This document shows, one piece after another, positions 38,396 to 48,041 of a DNA stretch of 64,000 nucleotides. A program made the translations under genes and the position numbers. The DNA is from Rhizobiaceae bacterium (GTDB lineage Bacteria; Pseudomonadota; Alphaproteobacteria; Rhizobiales; Rhizobiaceae), in assembly GCA_019635795.1 (NCBI GenBank), contig JAHBYV010000006.1, positions 1-64,000 on the forward strand. The letters are read 5' to 3'. Position 1 is the stretch's first letter. Every line of letters starts with the position of its first letter. The notes beneath the pieces are model-generated. The model did not search any database. It saw only the letters and a list, made by a program, of their open reading frames with translations, and was not told the origin of the DNA.

Positions 38396-39607
38396 TCAGC
38401 CCATCGCTTTCTGCAGGTTTTCATCAACCTTGTCGAGGAAACCGATTGTCGAGAGCCAAGGCTGGTCTGGACCGATCAAGAGCGACAGGTCTTTGGTCAT
38501 AAAGCCGGATTCTACTGTCTGGATGCAGACTTTTTCCAGCGTATCCGCGAATTTCTTCAATTCGGCGTTGTCGTCGAGCTTCGCGCGATGCGCCAGGCCG
38601 CGCGTCCAGGCGAAGATCGAAGCGATAGAGTTTGTCGAAGTTTCTTCGCCCTTCTGGTGCTGGCGATAATGGCGCGTAACCGTTCCGTGCGCAGCTTCCG
38701 CCTCAACAGTTTTGCCATCCGGCGTCATCAGAACAGAAGTCATCAGGCCGAGCGACCCGAAGCCTTGTGCAACGGTGTCTGACTGGACATCACCGTCATA
38801 GTTCTTACATGCCCAGACATAGCCGCCCGACCATTTGAGGCTGGATGCAACCATGTCGTCGATGAGACGATGTTCATACCAGATCTTGTTGGCTTTGAAT
38901 TCGGCTTCGAATTCCTGCTCGTAGACTTCCTGGAAGATGTCCTTGAAGCGCCCGTCATAGGCCTTAAGAATTGTGTTCTTGGTTGACAGGTAGACCGGAT
39001 ACTTGCGCAACAAGCCGTAGTTTAGCGATGCCCGGGCAAATTCACGGATGGATTCATCGACATTGTACATAGCCATGGCAACGCCAGAACCCGGTGCGTC
39101 GAACACGTCATGCTCGATCACCTGTCCGTCCTCGCCGACGAACTTGATTGTAAGCTTGCCTTTCCCGGGGAAGCGGAAGTCGGTTGCCTTGTACTGATCG
39201 CCAAATGCGTGGCGGCCAACGATGATCGGCTGCGTCCAACCCGGAACCAGACGAGGCACGTTCTTCATGATGATGGGTTCGCGGAAAATCACGCCGCCGA
39301 GAATGTTGCGAATCGTGCCGTTGGGCGACTTCCACATCTTCTTGAGGCCGAATTCCTCAACACGGGCTTCATCCGGAGTAATGGTCGCGCACTTAACGCC
39401 CACGCCATATTTTTTAATCGCGTTGGCCGCATCGACCGTTACCTGATCGCTTGTTTCATCGCGGTGCTGGATGCCGAGATCGTAATAATCGAGGTTGATA
39501 TCAAGATAGGGGTGAATCAGCTTGTCCTTGATGAACTGCCAGATGATGCGGGTCATCTCGTCGCCATCTAGCTCAACGACCGGATTGGCCACCTTGATCT
39601 TCGCCAT
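38396..39607 (-). CDS. icd: Isocitrate dehydrogenase (NADP+), eukaryote-like type
   Basis: TCA-cycle oxidation of isocitrate to 2-oxoglutarate. The 403-residue protein belongs to the dimeric subfamily II found in mitochondria and alphaproteobacteria ([20 protein letters not shown], '[20 protein letters not shown]', '[18 protein letters not shown]', '[17 protein letters not shown]', where AHGTVTRHY is the coenzyme site). ATG 39607 has GAGG about 13 bases upstream, a rather long spacing. A promoter-like pair lies upstream. Confidence 0.96.
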   Translation of the reverse strand: MAKIKVANPVVELDGDEMTRIIWQFIKDKLIHPYLDINLDYYDLGIQHRDETSDQVTVDAANAIKKYGVGVKCATITPDEARVEEFGLKKMWKSPNGTIRNILGGVIFREPIIMKNVPRLVPGWTQPIIVGRHAFGDQYKATDFRFPGKGKLTIKFVGEDGQVIEHDVFDAPGSGVAMAMYNVDESIREFARASLNYGLLRKYPVYLSTKNTILKAYDGRFKDIFQEVYEQEFEAEFKANKIWYEHRLIDDMVASSLKWSGGYVWACKNYDGDVQSDTVAQGFGSLGLMTSVLMTPDGKTVEAEAAHGTVTRHYRQHQKGEETSTNSIASIFAWTRGLAHRAKLDDNAELKKFADTLEKVCIQTVESGFMTKDLSLLIGPDQPWLSTIGFLDKVDENLQKAMG

Positions 39608-39651
39608 GAAAAAAAGCCTCGCGTATGGGAATGTTTGGATATTGAAGCTGG

Positions 39652-39680
39652 CCTATAGCAAAGCGGTTCGGGTCGCGCAA
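39652..39680 (-). promoter_or_regulatory. Candidate promoter of icd
   Basis: On the minus strand TTGCGC (39680-39675) and TATAGG (39657-39652) are separated by 17 bases; the -10 ends 44 bases before the icd ATG. Both boxes are partial matches. Confidence 0.4.
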
Positions 39681-39783
39681 ACACCTCGAACGGACTATGA
39701 AGGCGAAATGAATCGCTTCAATTCGTAAGATGATTGTGGCATCGGGGCCAACACTGGCAGAAATTGATGGGCAGACAAGGCGC

Positions 39784-40674
39784 ATGGCAGGCACCGATAG
39801 CGAAAGAACCTTGATGACCGGAGGTCCGGTGATTGTGCTTGTCGAGCCGCAGCTCGGCGAGAATATCGGCATGGTTGCACGTGCGATGGCGAATTTTGGT
39901 CTGTCTGAGTTGCGTCTGGTCAAGCCACGTGACGGCTGGCCCAATGAGCGCGCCAGAGCCGCAGCCAGCAAGGCAGACCATGTTATTGACGGTGTGGTGG
40001 TTTTCGAGACGCTTGCCGAGGCAATACAAGACCTCAGTTTCGTCTTTGCGACCACTGCACGCGAACGCGATGGTTTCAAACATGTGCGTGGTCCGGTCGA
40101 GGCGGCGCGAATCTTGCGTACGCGATACGAGAGCGGCCAGAAGCTCGGAATTTTGTTTGGCAGAGAAAAGTTCGGGCTTTTCAATGAAGAAGTGAGTCTG
40201 GCCGACGAGATTGTGACATTTCCCGTTAATCCTGCATTCGCATCATTAAATATAGCGCAGGCAGTGCTTTTGATGTCCTATGAATGGATGAAGTCTGGCC
40301 TCGAATCGGAAACTCAGACCGCATTCGCAACGCCGGAGATGGAACCGGCGTCGAAGGTGCAACTTCAAAGTTTCTTTGATCATCTGGAAACGGCGCTGGA
40401 GGCGCGGGGTTATTTTCGGCCCGCTGCAAAGAAGCCTAAAATGGTCGACAATCTGCGTGCCGTGCTGACGCGACCGGGGTTTGCGGAAGCTGAGTTGAAG
40501 GTGTTGCGCGGGGTGTTGTCGTCACTGGATTATTTCTCGCCCAAACAACCACGCGGCAGCGGATATCCCGAAAGAAAAGCCTTGGCAGACCGCGAGGCGC
40601 ATGAGGATGGTCCGGCGCCGCTCTCGGAACGCGGTAAGGCCGAGATGGAAAAGCGGAATATAAAGAATGGCTAA
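39784..40674 (+). CDS. trmJ: tRNA/rRNA 2'-O-methyltransferase of the SpoU/TrmJ type
   Basis: A 296-residue SPOUT enzyme with motif 1 '[21 protein letters not shown]', motif 2 '[21 protein letters not shown]' and motif 3 '[18 protein letters not shown]', plus a C-terminal helical extension typical of TrmJ (2'-O-methylation of tRNA position 32). The specific target is inferred. ATG 39784 (MAGTDSERT) is chosen; the frame continues to 39730, and ATG 39814 is another option. The last eight bases overlap murI. Confidence 0.85.
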   Translation: MAGTDSERTLMTGGPVIVLVEPQLGENIGMVARAMANFGLSELRLVKPRDGWPNERARAAASKADHVIDGVVVFETLAEAIQDLSFVFATTARERDGFKHVRGPVEAARILRTRYESGQKLGILFGREKFGLFNEEVSLADEIVTFPVNPAFASLNIAQAVLLMSYEWMKSGLESETQTAFATPEMEPASKVQLQSFFDHLETALEARGYFRPAAKKPKMVDNLRAVLTRPGFAEAELKVLRGVLSSLDYFSPKQPRGSGYPERKALADREAHEDGPAPLSERGKAEMEKRNIKNG

Positions 40675-41467
40675 TCGGCCTGTTCTGATGTTCGATTCAG
40701 GCGTGGGCGGGCTGACCGTTTTGCGCGAGGCGCGTGTTTTGATGCCGGAGAAAAGGTTTGTCTATTTTGCTGACGATGCAGCATTTCCCTATGGCGATTG
40801 GGACGAAGACGCACTTAATAGGCGCGTCGTTTCCCTGTTCGGTGAGTTGATTGAACGTTACAAGCCGCAGGTGGCGGTTATTCCATGCAATACGGCCTCA
40901 ACCTTATCGCTCGCCAATCTACGGGCGGCCTATCCGCAAATGCCGTTCGTTGGAACGGTTCCGGCAATAAAGCCGGCCGCGGAGCGTACTCGTTCCGGAC
41001 TTGTATCGGTCTTGGCGACGCCGGGCACAGTCAGGCGGCAGTATACGCGTGACCTGATAGAAAAGTGGGCAGGGCAGTGCCACGTGCGGCTGGTGGGAAG
41101 CACCCAACTGGCGCGACTGGCAGAAATTTATATGCGCGAGGGCTTCGTTGACGAGGAGGCCGTGCGTGCGGAAATTGAGCCCTGTTTCGTTGAAAAGGAT
41201 GGCCGGCGCACAGACATCGTCGTGCTTGCCTGCACACATTATCCGTTTCTGGTCAATCGGATGCGGAAAATGGCACCCTGGCCGGTGGACTGGATCGACT
41301 CCGGGGAAGCTATCGCAAGGCGGACGCTTGATCTGCTTGGTGAAGTGAACCCGGGAGAACATGCCGCTCCGCCCAAAAACATGCTTGATATAGCGGTGTT
41401 CAGTTCAGGCGGCGCGGATTTTGCCACGCAACGTTTGATGCAGGGGTTTGGACTTGAGGTGAGTTGA
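40667..41467 (+). CDS. murI: Glutamate racemase
   Basis: Makes D-glutamate for peptidoglycan. The 266-residue protein carries [15 protein letters not shown], the two catalytic cysteines in VIPCNTAST (C74) and [10 protein letters not shown] (about 188), and 'DDAAFPYG'. Its ATG overlaps the trmJ stop (ATGGCTAA), so translation is coupled. A small DUF3008 gene follows after 53 bases. Confidence 0.94.
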   Translation: MANRPVLMFDSGVGGLTVLREARVLMPEKRFVYFADDAAFPYGDWDEDALNRRVVSLFGELIERYKPQVAVIPCNTASTLSLANLRAAYPQMPFVGTVPAIKPAAERTRSGLVSVLATPGTVRRQYTRDLIEKWAGQCHVRLVGSTQLARLAEIYMREGFVDEEAVRAEIEPCFVEKDGRRTDIVVLACTHYPFLVNRMRKMAPWPVDWIDSGEAIARRTLDLLGEVNPGEHAAPPKNMLDIAVFSSGGADFATQRLMQGFGLEVS

Positions 41468-41520
41468 TGGAACGGCGGGCTTCCGGGTGCGTTGACCGGG
41501 TTCAACCGCAGGAGGCAAAA

Positions 41521-41709
41521 ATGCCAGCCAAATCACAGGCCCAGCAAAAGGCGGCAGGCGCTGCGCTTGCTGCCAAACGTGGCGAGAGCTCAAAAAGCGA
41601 ACTCAAAGGTGCTTCAAGGGAGATGTATGAATCCATGAGCGAGAAGCAACTTGAGGAATTTGCTGAAACGAAGCGCAAGGGATTGCCAAAAAAGAAGGCA
41701 TCAGATTGA
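41521..41709 (+). CDS. DUF3008 family small protein
   Basis: 62 residues, MPAKSQAQQKAAGAALAAKR then 'SELKGASREMYESMSEKQLEEFAETKRKGLPKKKA'. It is highly charged and alanine-rich and matches the small DUF3008 family found widely in Proteobacteria; function unknown. ATG 41521 has an excellent AGGAGG eight bases upstream; the in-frame codons back to 41464 are rejected. Composition recalls small stress-related hydrophilic proteins, but that is only a resemblance. Confidence 0.85.
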   Translation: MPAKSQAQQKAAGAALAAKRGESSKSELKGASREMYESMSEKQLEEFAETKRKGLPKKKASD

Positions 41710-41717
41710 CGTTCCGT

Positions 41718-41746
41718 TTGACAATTCGTGAAGTATTTCATATGTG
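41718..41746 (+). promoter_or_regulatory. Candidate promoter upstream of rpsD
   Basis: TTGACA (41718-41723) and TATGTG (41741-41746) are separated by 17 bases. The resulting rpsD leader would be about 200 bases long and include the hairpin at 41753-41776. Confidence 0.45.
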
Positions 41747-41752
41747 CACGAC

Positions 41753-41776
41753 GCGCCGGGTCGAAAGTCCCGGCGC
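41753..41776 (+). other. Perfect hairpin in the DUF3008-rpsD gap
   Basis: GCGCCGGG (41753-41760) pairs with CCCGGCGC (41769-41776), loop TCGAAAGT. No T run follows. It is either a weak terminator for murI-DUF3008 or part of the rpsD leader. Confidence 0.55.
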
Positions 41777-41954
41777 TGGCATTTGTCGTTCAGGACGCGA
41801 CAGCTTGCCTCTTCAGTCCTGATATGACGTGTCCCGTGGATTGTCCGCCGCGTTGTGGGTGATCCTGTCAGGTTCCGAAAAAGGGAGCCAGAGGAGGGCG
41901 CGTTTCCTTCGCCCGAAGCATAGGCTACGGGTCAACGTGTTGAAAGGGAATGCG

Positions 41955-42572
41955 ATGAGCAAACGCGCATCAGCAAAGTATAAGCTAGATCGCCGTCTTG
42001 GCGAAAATATTTGGGGCCGTCCGAAGTCCCCGGTCAATCGTCGCGAATATGGTCCGGGCCAACACGGTCAGCGCCGCAAGGGCAAGCTTTCCGATTTCGG
42101 TCTGCAGCTCCGCGCAAAGCAGAAGCTGCGGGGCCATTATGGCGACGTTTCGGAAAAGCAATTCCGTAAAGTGTATGATGAAGCTAACCGTCGTCGGGGC
42201 GATACTTCAGAAAACCTGATCGGCCTGCTTGAGTCGCGCCTTGACGCAATCGTGTATCGCGCCAAGTTTGTGCCGACCATTTTCGCGGCACGCCAGTTCA
42301 TCAATCACGGCCACGTTAACGTGAACGGTCGTCGCACCAACATCGGTTCCTATCGCTGCAAGCCAGGCGACGTTATCGAGGTGCGTGAGAAGTCCAAGCA
42401 GCTTGTGCTGGTACTTGAATCAGTTCAGCTCGCCGAACGCGACGTTCCAGACTACATCGAAGTAGACCATAACAAGATGGTCGCCACCTTTAATCGTATT
42501 CCGGGGCTGTCAGACGTTCCATACGCAGTGCAGATGGAACCGAACCTGGTGGTTGAATACTATTCACGTTGA
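41955..42572 (+). CDS. rpsD: 30S ribosomal protein S4
   Basis: Primary 16S rRNA-binding protein of the small subunit, 205 residues. It starts [20 protein letters not shown], with an S4 RNA-binding domain '[34 protein letters not shown]' (about 93-155). ATG 41955 with AAAGGGAA upstream is used; the frame's extension to 41829 is non-coding. It stands alone with its own terminator, outside the main ribosomal protein operons, as usual in alphaproteobacteria. Confidence 0.97.
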   Translation: MSKRASAKYKLDRRLGENIWGRPKSPVNRREYGPGQHGQRRKGKLSDFGLQLRAKQKLRGHYGDVSEKQFRKVYDEANRRRGDTSENLIGLLESRLDAIVYRAKFVPTIFAARQFINHGHVNVNGRRTNIGSYRCKPGDVIEVREKSKQLVLVLESVQLAERDVPDYIEVDHNKMVATFNRIPGLSDVPYAVQMEPNLVVEYYSR

Positions 42573-42600
42573 TCTGAAGATATCAGCAGCGAATACGAGA

Positions 42601-42629
42601 AACGGCCCGAAAGGGCCGTTTTTTATTTT
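42601..42629 (+). terminator. Terminator of rpsD
   Basis: AACGGCCC pairs with GGGCCGTT across a GAAA tetraloop, followed by TTTTATTTT. Confidence 0.93.
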
Positions 42630-42658
42630 GTGGCAGTGCGGGTGAAGGCTTCGCCGTA

Positions 42659-43975
42659 TTATACGGCTGTGCCGTAAAGGTCGTACGGATCGGCGCGATC
42701 AATTTTCACTGTTACAATATCCCCGGTTCTCAAGGGACGACGCGATTGAATGTGAACCGCGCCGTCTATTTCGGGGGCGTCGTATTTTGTGCGTCCTTTA
42801 CCGGAAAGCCCGTTTGCCTCGTCGATAATCACCGGCAGGCGTTTGCCGACCTTCTTCTTGATAAGCTGGGAGGAAATCTTCTGCTGTCGTTGCATGAACC
42901 TATGCCAACGCGACTCTTTCACTTCTTGCGGAACTTCGGGGAGCCCCATTTCCTCAGACCGAGCGCCACTAACAGGTTCGTACTTGAAGCAACCGGCGCG
43001 TTCAATTTTGGCTTCATCCAGCCAATCAAGCAGCATTTCGAAATCTTCGTCGGTCTCGCCAGGGAAGCCAACAATAAACGTCGAGCGAATAGCGAGGTCC
43101 GGGCACATTTCGCGCCAGCTTCGGATGCGTTCAAGTGTCTTTTCGCCGTGCGCCGGGCGGCGCATGTTCTTCAAAACGGCAGGTGAGGCGTGCTGGAACG
43201 GAATATCCAGATAGGGCAGGATTTTTCCTTCCGCCATGAGCGGAATGACCTCGGCAACGTGCGGATAAGGATAGACATAGTGGAGACGCACCCACATGCC
43301 GAGGTCGCCAAGCTCTTTCGATAGATCAAGAAACTTTGCACGGACTTCGCGGTCCTGCCATTGGCTGCTGGCATATTTTATATCGACGCCATAAGCGCTG
43401 GTGTCCTGGCTTATCACCATTATTTCCTTGACCCCGGCCTTCGCCAGTCGTTCAGCCTCTCGCAACACGTCTGCCGCGGGACGCGAGACGAGATCGCCTC
43501 TCAGATCCGGGATGATGCAGAAGGTGCAACGGTTATTGCAGCCCTCAGAAATCTTCAGATAAGCATAGTGGCGCGGCGTCAGCTTCACGCCCTGCGGCGG
43601 CAAAAGATCAATGTAGGGGTCATGCGCTGGTGGCGCGGCTTCATGAACCGCTTCCATGACGCTTTCATATGCTTGCGGGCCAGTGATCGCAAAAACGTTG
43701 GGATGCTTTTCACGGATAAGCTCCGGTGTAGCGCCCATGCAGCCCGTTACGATCACCTTGCCGTTTTCTTTCAGCGCGGTGCCGATTGCACTTAGTGATT
43801 CATCGCGCGCAGAGTCGAGGAAACCGCAAGTGTTGACGACCACAAGGTCGGCGCCGTCATGCTTACGGGCTATCTCATAACCTTCCGCTCGCAGCCGCGT
43901 AATGATCCGTTCGGAATCGACCAGAGCTTTGGGACAGCCGAGACTGACAAAACTGACGCGAGGTGCTGCGGACAT
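42659..43975 (-). CDS. rimO: Ribosomal protein S12 methylthiotransferase RimO
   Basis: Radical-SAM enzyme adding a methylthio group to Asp-88/89 of S12. The 438-residue protein has the UPF0004 cluster cysteines C14 ([12 protein letters not shown]), C50 and C79, the radical-SAM motif CNNRCTFC (C146, C150, C153) and a C-terminal TRAM domain. '[12 protein letters not shown]' distinguishes RimO from MiaB. ATG 43975 ([10 protein letters not shown]) is chosen over the upstream 44005. Confidence 0.95.
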   Translation of the reverse strand: MSAAPRVSFVSLGCPKALVDSERIITRLRAEGYEIARKHDGADLVVVNTCGFLDSARDESLSAIGTALKENGKVIVTGCMGATPELIREKHPNVFAITGPQAYESVMEAVHEAAPPAHDPYIDLLPPQGVKLTPRHYAYLKISEGCNNRCTFCIIPDLRGDLVSRPAADVLREAERLAKAGVKEIMVISQDTSAYGVDIKYASSQWQDREVRAKFLDLSKELGDLGMWVRLHYVYPYPHVAEVIPLMAEGKILPYLDIPFQHASPAVLKNMRRPAHGEKTLERIRSWREMCPDLAIRSTFIVGFPGETDEDFEMLLDWLDEAKIERAGCFKYEPVSGARSEEMGLPEVPQEVKESRWHRFMQRQQKISSQLIKKKVGKRLPVIIDEANGLSGKGRTKYDAPEIDGAVHIQSRRPLRTGDIVTVKIDRADPYDLYGTAV

Positions 43976-44088
43976 ACGACATTCCAGATGCTGGTTAATG
44001 TACAAGGGCCGAACCTTTCGGCCCGGCCCTAATGTTTCAAACTGAATGGCGCACTATCACAATTGGCTGCGCATGGAAATATGCAGCG

Positions 44089-44784
44089 TCAATGTCCGGT
44101 CGCGCTCGGTGCCCCAAACCACACACTGAGGAATGAAAGCTGATCGGGCCATTCATGGTACGCGCCCTTCAACGTCATTTCGACCGCAACGTAAAGAATG
44201 ACCAGCAGCCCCACATAGGCGATCCAGCGGTAGCGATGCAGTATCCGCGCAATGAAGGTCGCAGCGAAGCCCATCAGCGCGATGGACAGGGCGAGGCCGA
44301 TGATGAGGACTGTGGGGTGGTCCATTGCTGCGCCAGCAACTGCGAGCACGTTGTCCAGAGACATGGACACGTCCGCGATGACGATCTGCATCGCAGCTTG
44401 CATGAAGGTTTTGCGCGGTGCCGCGCCGGAAATTGTGCCGTCCTGGTTGAGGTCCTGTTCGGCAAGAGCTTCCGTGGCATCATGTTCTTCGGCGTATGAA
44501 ACCTTGAGTTCACGCCACATTTTCCAGCACACATAAAGAAGCAGCAGACCGCCTGCGATCAGCAGTATCGGACCGATGGCAAGCAGCTTCTGGGTAATCA
44601 GTGCAAAGCCGATGCGCAGAACGGTCGCTGCGATGATGCCGACCAGAATGGCCTTCTTACGCTGGTCAGTTGGCAACCCTGCGGCTGCGAGGCCGATTAC
44701 GATTGCGTTGTCGCCAGCAAGCACCAGATCGATTGCGATCACCTGCAACAGGGCCGAAAAGCCGGCGGCTGTAAATATTTCCAT
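44089..44784 (-). CDS. TerC family integral membrane protein
   Basis: 231 residues with seven or so membrane helices and the family's acidic intramembrane motifs: 'IDLVLAGDNAIVIGLAAAGLP' at the start and 'VIADVSMSLDNVLAVAGAA' in the second half. Related proteins (YjbE, YkoY, Alx) export or handle Mn2+ or other metals; which one applies here cannot be said. A cytoplasmic loop (about 100-135) is charged, with 'EDLNQDG'-like acidic residues (EQDLNQDGT) that resemble an EF-hand loop start. AAGGA lies before ATG 44784. Confidence 0.87.
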   Translation of the reverse strand: MEIFTAAGFSALLQVIAIDLVLAGDNAIVIGLAAAGLPTDQRKKAILVGIIAATVLRIGFALITQKLLAIGPILLIAGGLLLLYVCWKMWRELKVSYAEEHDATEALAEQDLNQDGTISGAAPRKTFMQAAMQIVIADVSMSLDNVLAVAGAAMDHPTVLIIGLALSIALMGFAATFIARILHRYRWIAYVGLLVILYVAVEMTLKGAYHEWPDQLSFLSVWFGAPSATGH

Positions 44785-44912
44785 AATGTGATCGTCCTTC
44801 GGTCGCAGATATTGAATTCGCCTAACGTGCAAACTCGCAGTACGTCAAGCCGTTGCGCCCCTTTTAAAGGGCATTTTCGTATGAGAACGGCCAGTTAAAG
44901 CTATGGTTGCAC

Positions 44913-45665
44913 TCATATCAAAGCCAGACCCTTGAGGCTGGAAAATCCGGCTTTGCCAACGATGATGTGGTCATGAACGTTGATGCCGAGCGGCTTGCAC
45001 ACGCCGATTATTGTCTTGGTCATTTCAATGTCAGCACGCGAGGGAGTCGGATCGCCGGACGGGTGATTGTGGACCAGAATAATGGCTGTTGCAGACAGCT
45101 CCAGTGCACGGCGCGCGACCTCGCGTGGGTAAGCCGGGGTGTGGTCAACAGTGCCAGTTTGTTGAACCTCGTCTGCAATCAGCGCGTTTCGTTTGTCCAG
45201 AAACAGAATGCGGAACTGCTCCCGTGGCTCGAAGGCCATTGCTGTTCTGATGTAATCAAGCAGCGATTGCCAAGAGGACAGAACCTCGCGCTGGGCTACC
45301 TCTCCCTTGGCCATACGACGCGCAGCGGTGGCAACGGCCTTCAAGTCGAAGGCAACGGCTTCGCCCACGCCTTCCACCTCCCGCAACAGGTGTTCGGGTG
45401 CACCCAACACCTCGCTTAAGGAGCCGAAGCGACGTATCAGGGCCTTGGCACGCTCCTTGGTATCAGCGCGCGGGATCGATCTGAAAAGGAGCAATTCAAG
45501 GATTTCGTAGTCCTGAAGGGCGTCCGGCCCGGAATCGCGAAACCTTTGTCTCAGCCTTTCCCTGTGACCAAGATAATGAGGCTTCTGATCTTTAACGGGT
45601 GCCTGCCGTGGCGGCTTGACCGGCTGTTCTGCGAAGAATCCGCGTTCGTCTTGTTCGTCCTGCAT
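44913..45665 (-). CDS. radC: RadC family (JAMM/DUF2466) protein
   Basis: 250 residues from ATG 45665, or 256 from GTG 45683. The C-terminal JAMM domain carries [14 protein letters not shown]; the N-terminal part has a helix-hairpin-helix-like '[18 protein letters not shown]'. The old assignment to DNA repair is not well supported; biochemical role remains open. The neighbour map on the same strand, 93 bases upstream, is also common in alphaproteobacteria. Confidence 0.9.
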   Translation of the reverse strand: MQDEQDERGFFAEQPVKPPRQAPVKDQKPHYLGHRERLRQRFRDSGPDALQDYEILELLLFRSIPRADTKERAKALIRRFGSLSEVLGAPEHLLREVEGVGEAVAFDLKAVATAARRMAKGEVAQREVLSSWQSLLDYIRTAMAFEPREQFRILFLDKRNALIADEVQQTGTVDHTPAYPREVARRALELSATAIILVHNHPSGDPTPSRADIEMTKTIIGVCKPLGINVHDHIIVGKAGFSSLKGLALI

Positions 45666-45758
45666 CTTCAATCCGACTCGCACAATTAGAAGTACGTATT
45701 AGATTGTACTGATGTTTGATTGAAGGATGCAGGAGCTTCGCGCGTGAAAAAAAGCTGT

Positions 45759-46586
45759 TCAAGCTTGAATGCCGGGGTGGTCAAGGCCCTTCGGTGAGAG
45801 GGTGAAAATTTCACAGCCGTCTTTTGTGACGCCGATCGAGTGCTCATACTGGGCCGTCAGCGAGCGGTCGCGAGTGACGGCTGTCCAACCGTCGGACAAC
45901 ACCTTAACATGCGGCCGACCGAGATTGATCATCGGTTCTATTGTGAAAATCATCCCTTCGCGCAATTCGATCCCTTCGTGCGCAGAACCGTAGTGGAGAA
46001 TATTGGGAGCGTCGTGGAAGAGTCTGCCCACGCCGTGTCCGCAAAAGTCCCGCACCACGGAACAACGCTCCCGCTCGGCATAGGTTTGGATTGCAGCGCC
46101 AATCGCACCGATGCGCACGCCCGGTCGCACCGCCGCAATGCCACGCATCAGGCATTCATACGTCACTTCAAGCAGGCGCTCAGCCGCCCGCTTGATTTGA
46201 CCAACCGGATACATCCGACTGGAATCCCCGTGCCATCCATCCAGAATATAGGTCACATCGATGTTGACGATATCACCTTCACGTAATGGCTTGTCGTCGG
46301 GAATCCCGTGGCAAACAACATGGTTGATCGATGTGCAGGTTGATTTCGTATAGCCGCGGTAATTCAGCGTTGCAGGGAGCGCGCCGTTGTCCATGCCGAA
46401 TTCGAACACGAACCGGTCAATTTCATTGGTGGTGATGCCAGGCTTGACGATGTCCACCAATTCATCGAGACAGCGGGCGGTTAATTGGGAAGCCTTGCGC
46501 ATTCCTTCAAAGCTTTCCGGTCCGTAGAGACGGATTTGCCCGGTGTTGCGCAGTGGCGCGGTATCGGCGTCGAGATAAGTGACCAT
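45759..46586 (-). CDS. map: Methionine aminopeptidase, type I
   Basis: Removes N-terminal methionine from new proteins. The 275-residue protein contains all metal ligands in order: the His-containing 'NHVVCHGIPDDKPL', two Asp in 'NIDVTYILDGWHGDSSRMY', His in 'FCGHGVGRLFH', Glu in 'FTIEPMINLG' and Glu in 'AQYEHSIGVT'. AGGA before ATG 46586 supports that start over 46643. This form has the short N-terminal extension MVTYLDADTAPLRNTGQIRL seen in rhizobia and Brucella. Confidence 0.95.
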   Translation of the reverse strand: MVTYLDADTAPLRNTGQIRLYGPESFEGMRKASQLTARCLDELVDIVKPGITTNEIDRFVFEFGMDNGALPATLNYRGYTKSTCTSINHVVCHGIPDDKPLREGDIVNIDVTYILDGWHGDSSRMYPVGQIKRAAERLLEVTYECLMRGIAAVRPGVRIGAIGAAIQTYAERERCSVVRDFCGHGVGRLFHDAPNILHYGSAHEGIELREGMIFTIEPMINLGRPHVKVLSDGWTAVTRDRSLTAQYEHSIGVTKDGCEIFTLSPKGLDHPGIQA

Positions 46587-46684
46587 AGTGCAGAATCCTG
46601 AGCTGCCCCCGGATGGGAGCCTCGTGACCGATGGATTTGGCACCTCAGACCGAAAAATTCAACCAAACAATGATGGACGATAGC

Positions 46685-46894
46685 CTAAGACTGCTTTTTT
46701 GCCTTCAGGGTAACTTGAGGCGCCGCTGTCTTCTTGACAGGAGAACGCTTTTTAGCCGGCGGCCCTTTCGCTTCCTGATCAATTTCCTGTTCGGCTTGTT
46801 TCCAATGTCGCTCAGCCTCGCCTTCCGGCTTTCCTTCTCGATCCCAGATTGCGTGTGCCCGTTCACGTATGCGCTCGTCACGATTGCCGCTCAT
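46685..46894 (-). CDS. DUF2934 family protein
   Basis: 69 residues: MSGNRDERIRERAHAIWDRE followed by 'GKPEGEAERHWKQAEQEI' is the DUF2934 core; then a Lys/Pro/Ala-rich tail (KRSPVKKTAAPQVTLKAKK). DUF2934 proteins are short and widespread in rhizobia with unknown function. ATG 46894 has AGAGGTGGGA just upstream; the open frame to 47068 is not supported. Confidence 0.85.
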   Translation of the reverse strand: MSGNRDERIRERAHAIWDREGKPEGEAERHWKQAEQEIDQEAKGPPAKKRSPVKKTAAPQVTLKAKKQS

Positions 46895-47235
46895 ATCCCA
46901 CCTCTGGATAGCGTTGCAGGACTTGCGCGTCCTTGAATCGAGATATGCGGATTCAGGCCGCTGCTTGCAGCCTGCCACAGCAACCGTGAGCTGCAAAGCA
47001 GGAATAGACCGGACGTGAAACTTTGTTGCTGCTGCGTAAGAAAAAGGCTGTAGGTAGATATATCCCACCTTCCTCTAAGTGCTGAATTGAGTTGCACATT
47101 GTGTACGCGTTAAAGTTGCGGTTACTCATCGCGGCTTTCCCATGCCGCCCGCCCGGAGCCGTTTTGAGTGTGCCCGCCGGCAAAACCGGCGGGCATCCGT
47201 TGTGTAGTGTGTTCGCGTGAGTGGAGGTATGCGAA
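46895..47235. other. Intergenic region between DUF2934 gene and zinc-ribbon gene
   Basis: About 340 bases with no convincing gene. The only clear structure is a 10-bp perfect hairpin at 47171-47195 (TGCCCGCCGG-CAAAA-CCGGCGGGCA) without a T run. Promoters for the two divergent genes presumably lie here. Confidence 0.5.
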
Positions 47236-47571
47236 ATGAAGTCGGGACTGTTTCCGCTTCCTCAAGTTCGGTTTCCTGCCAGCGTTGATTCAATAGGGCA
47301 GCACATTGCCCTGGGCTATGAGATTTGGGCATCTTGCGAAACGATGGGATGCAACCATACGGTTCGGCTTAACCTCGTATTCATGGCCAAGTATCTCGGC
47401 GCCCGGCACGGTGCGCGGCCTCAGGATCTCAAGCCATATTTCTATTGCCCGAATTGTCGCGAGGCAGGCAGAGACGACAGGCGGATAGGTTTTACACACT
47501 ATGCCTGCACCGCTCCGCATTCTCTGGTTGAGTTCGCCTGTTCTGATCAACAGCTCGCAAAAGCAGGGTGA
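47236..47571 (+). CDS. Small zinc-ribbon-like protein, tandem copy 1
   Basis: 111 residues. Potential metal ligands C34, C39, H41 (CETMGCNH) and C71, C74 (YCPNC) suggest a zinc ribbon. ATG 47236 has GGAGGT nine bases upstream. The next gene is a paralogue with these five residues at exactly the same positions. I do not recognise a named function; similar short proteins occur in rhizobia. A zinc ribbon may bind nucleic acid or protein. The match is by sequence pattern only. Confidence 0.75.
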   Translation: MKSGLFPLPQVRFPASVDSIGQHIALGYEIWASCETMGCNHTVRLNLVFMAKYLGARHGARPQDLKPYFYCPNCREAGRDDRRIGFTHYACTAPHSLVEFACSDQQLAKAG

Positions 47572-47673
47572 ATACGCGCCCAATAGCGCGCAAATTTGCG
47601 AGACGACCTAGTCCGGCATACTCCCATATGGACTAGCCCAAGAGAGCGAGTTGAGGCAACTTTATGGGCGATC

Positions 47674-48012
47674 ATGAATCACGCGATCTTTCCATTGCCC
47701 CCGATTGATGACCCGGCACATATCCGCACGCTGGGAGAACATATTTCTGCCGGAACGGAGATTCGGGCGAGATGCCTTAACACCGGATGCAATCACAATG
47801 TGGCTCTCAATCTTGTCGTGATTGCACGCTATCTGGGGCCGAACCACGGCGCACTTGCGGCTGATCTCAAGCCATATTTTTATTGTCCCGCTTGTCGTGC
47901 AGCCGGTTTTGCCGATGGTCAAATTGCGTTTTTTCACCACGCCAGCACAGCGCCGCGCAGCATTCTTTGCGAAGTCGTTGAAGACGACCTCTATCATCGC
48001 ACCGCAGCCTGA
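47674..48012 (+). CDS. Small zinc-ribbon-like protein, tandem copy 2
   Basis: 112 residues, a tandem paralogue of the preceding gene: 35 of 55 residues are identical across positions 21-75, including CLNTGCNH (C34, C39, H41) and DLKPYFYCPAC (C71, C74). ATG 47674 matches the paralogue's length and start; the frame continues to 47596 and the ribosome site here is weak. The stop codon falls in the stem of the hairpin at 48007-48029. Confidence 0.72.
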   Translation: MNHAIFPLPPIDDPAHIRTLGEHISAGTEIRARCLNTGCNHNVALNLVVIARYLGPNHGALAADLKPYFYCPACRAAGFADGQIAFFHHASTAPRSILCEVVEDDLYHRTAA

Positions 48013-48029
48013 CCCTTTTGGGGTCAGGC
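48007..48029. terminator. Hairpin at the end of the zinc-ribbon pair
   Basis: GCCTGACCC pairs with GGGTCAGGC across TTTTG between two convergent genes. No T run follows on either strand, so termination is tentative. Confidence 0.45.
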
Positions 48030-48041
48030 CAATAGTGTAGC

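Noticed and set aside
46953..47183. Possible cysteine-containing small protein on the minus strand upstream of the DUF2934 gene
   Set aside because: No ribosome site and no recognisable pattern; part of the frame crosses a hairpin.
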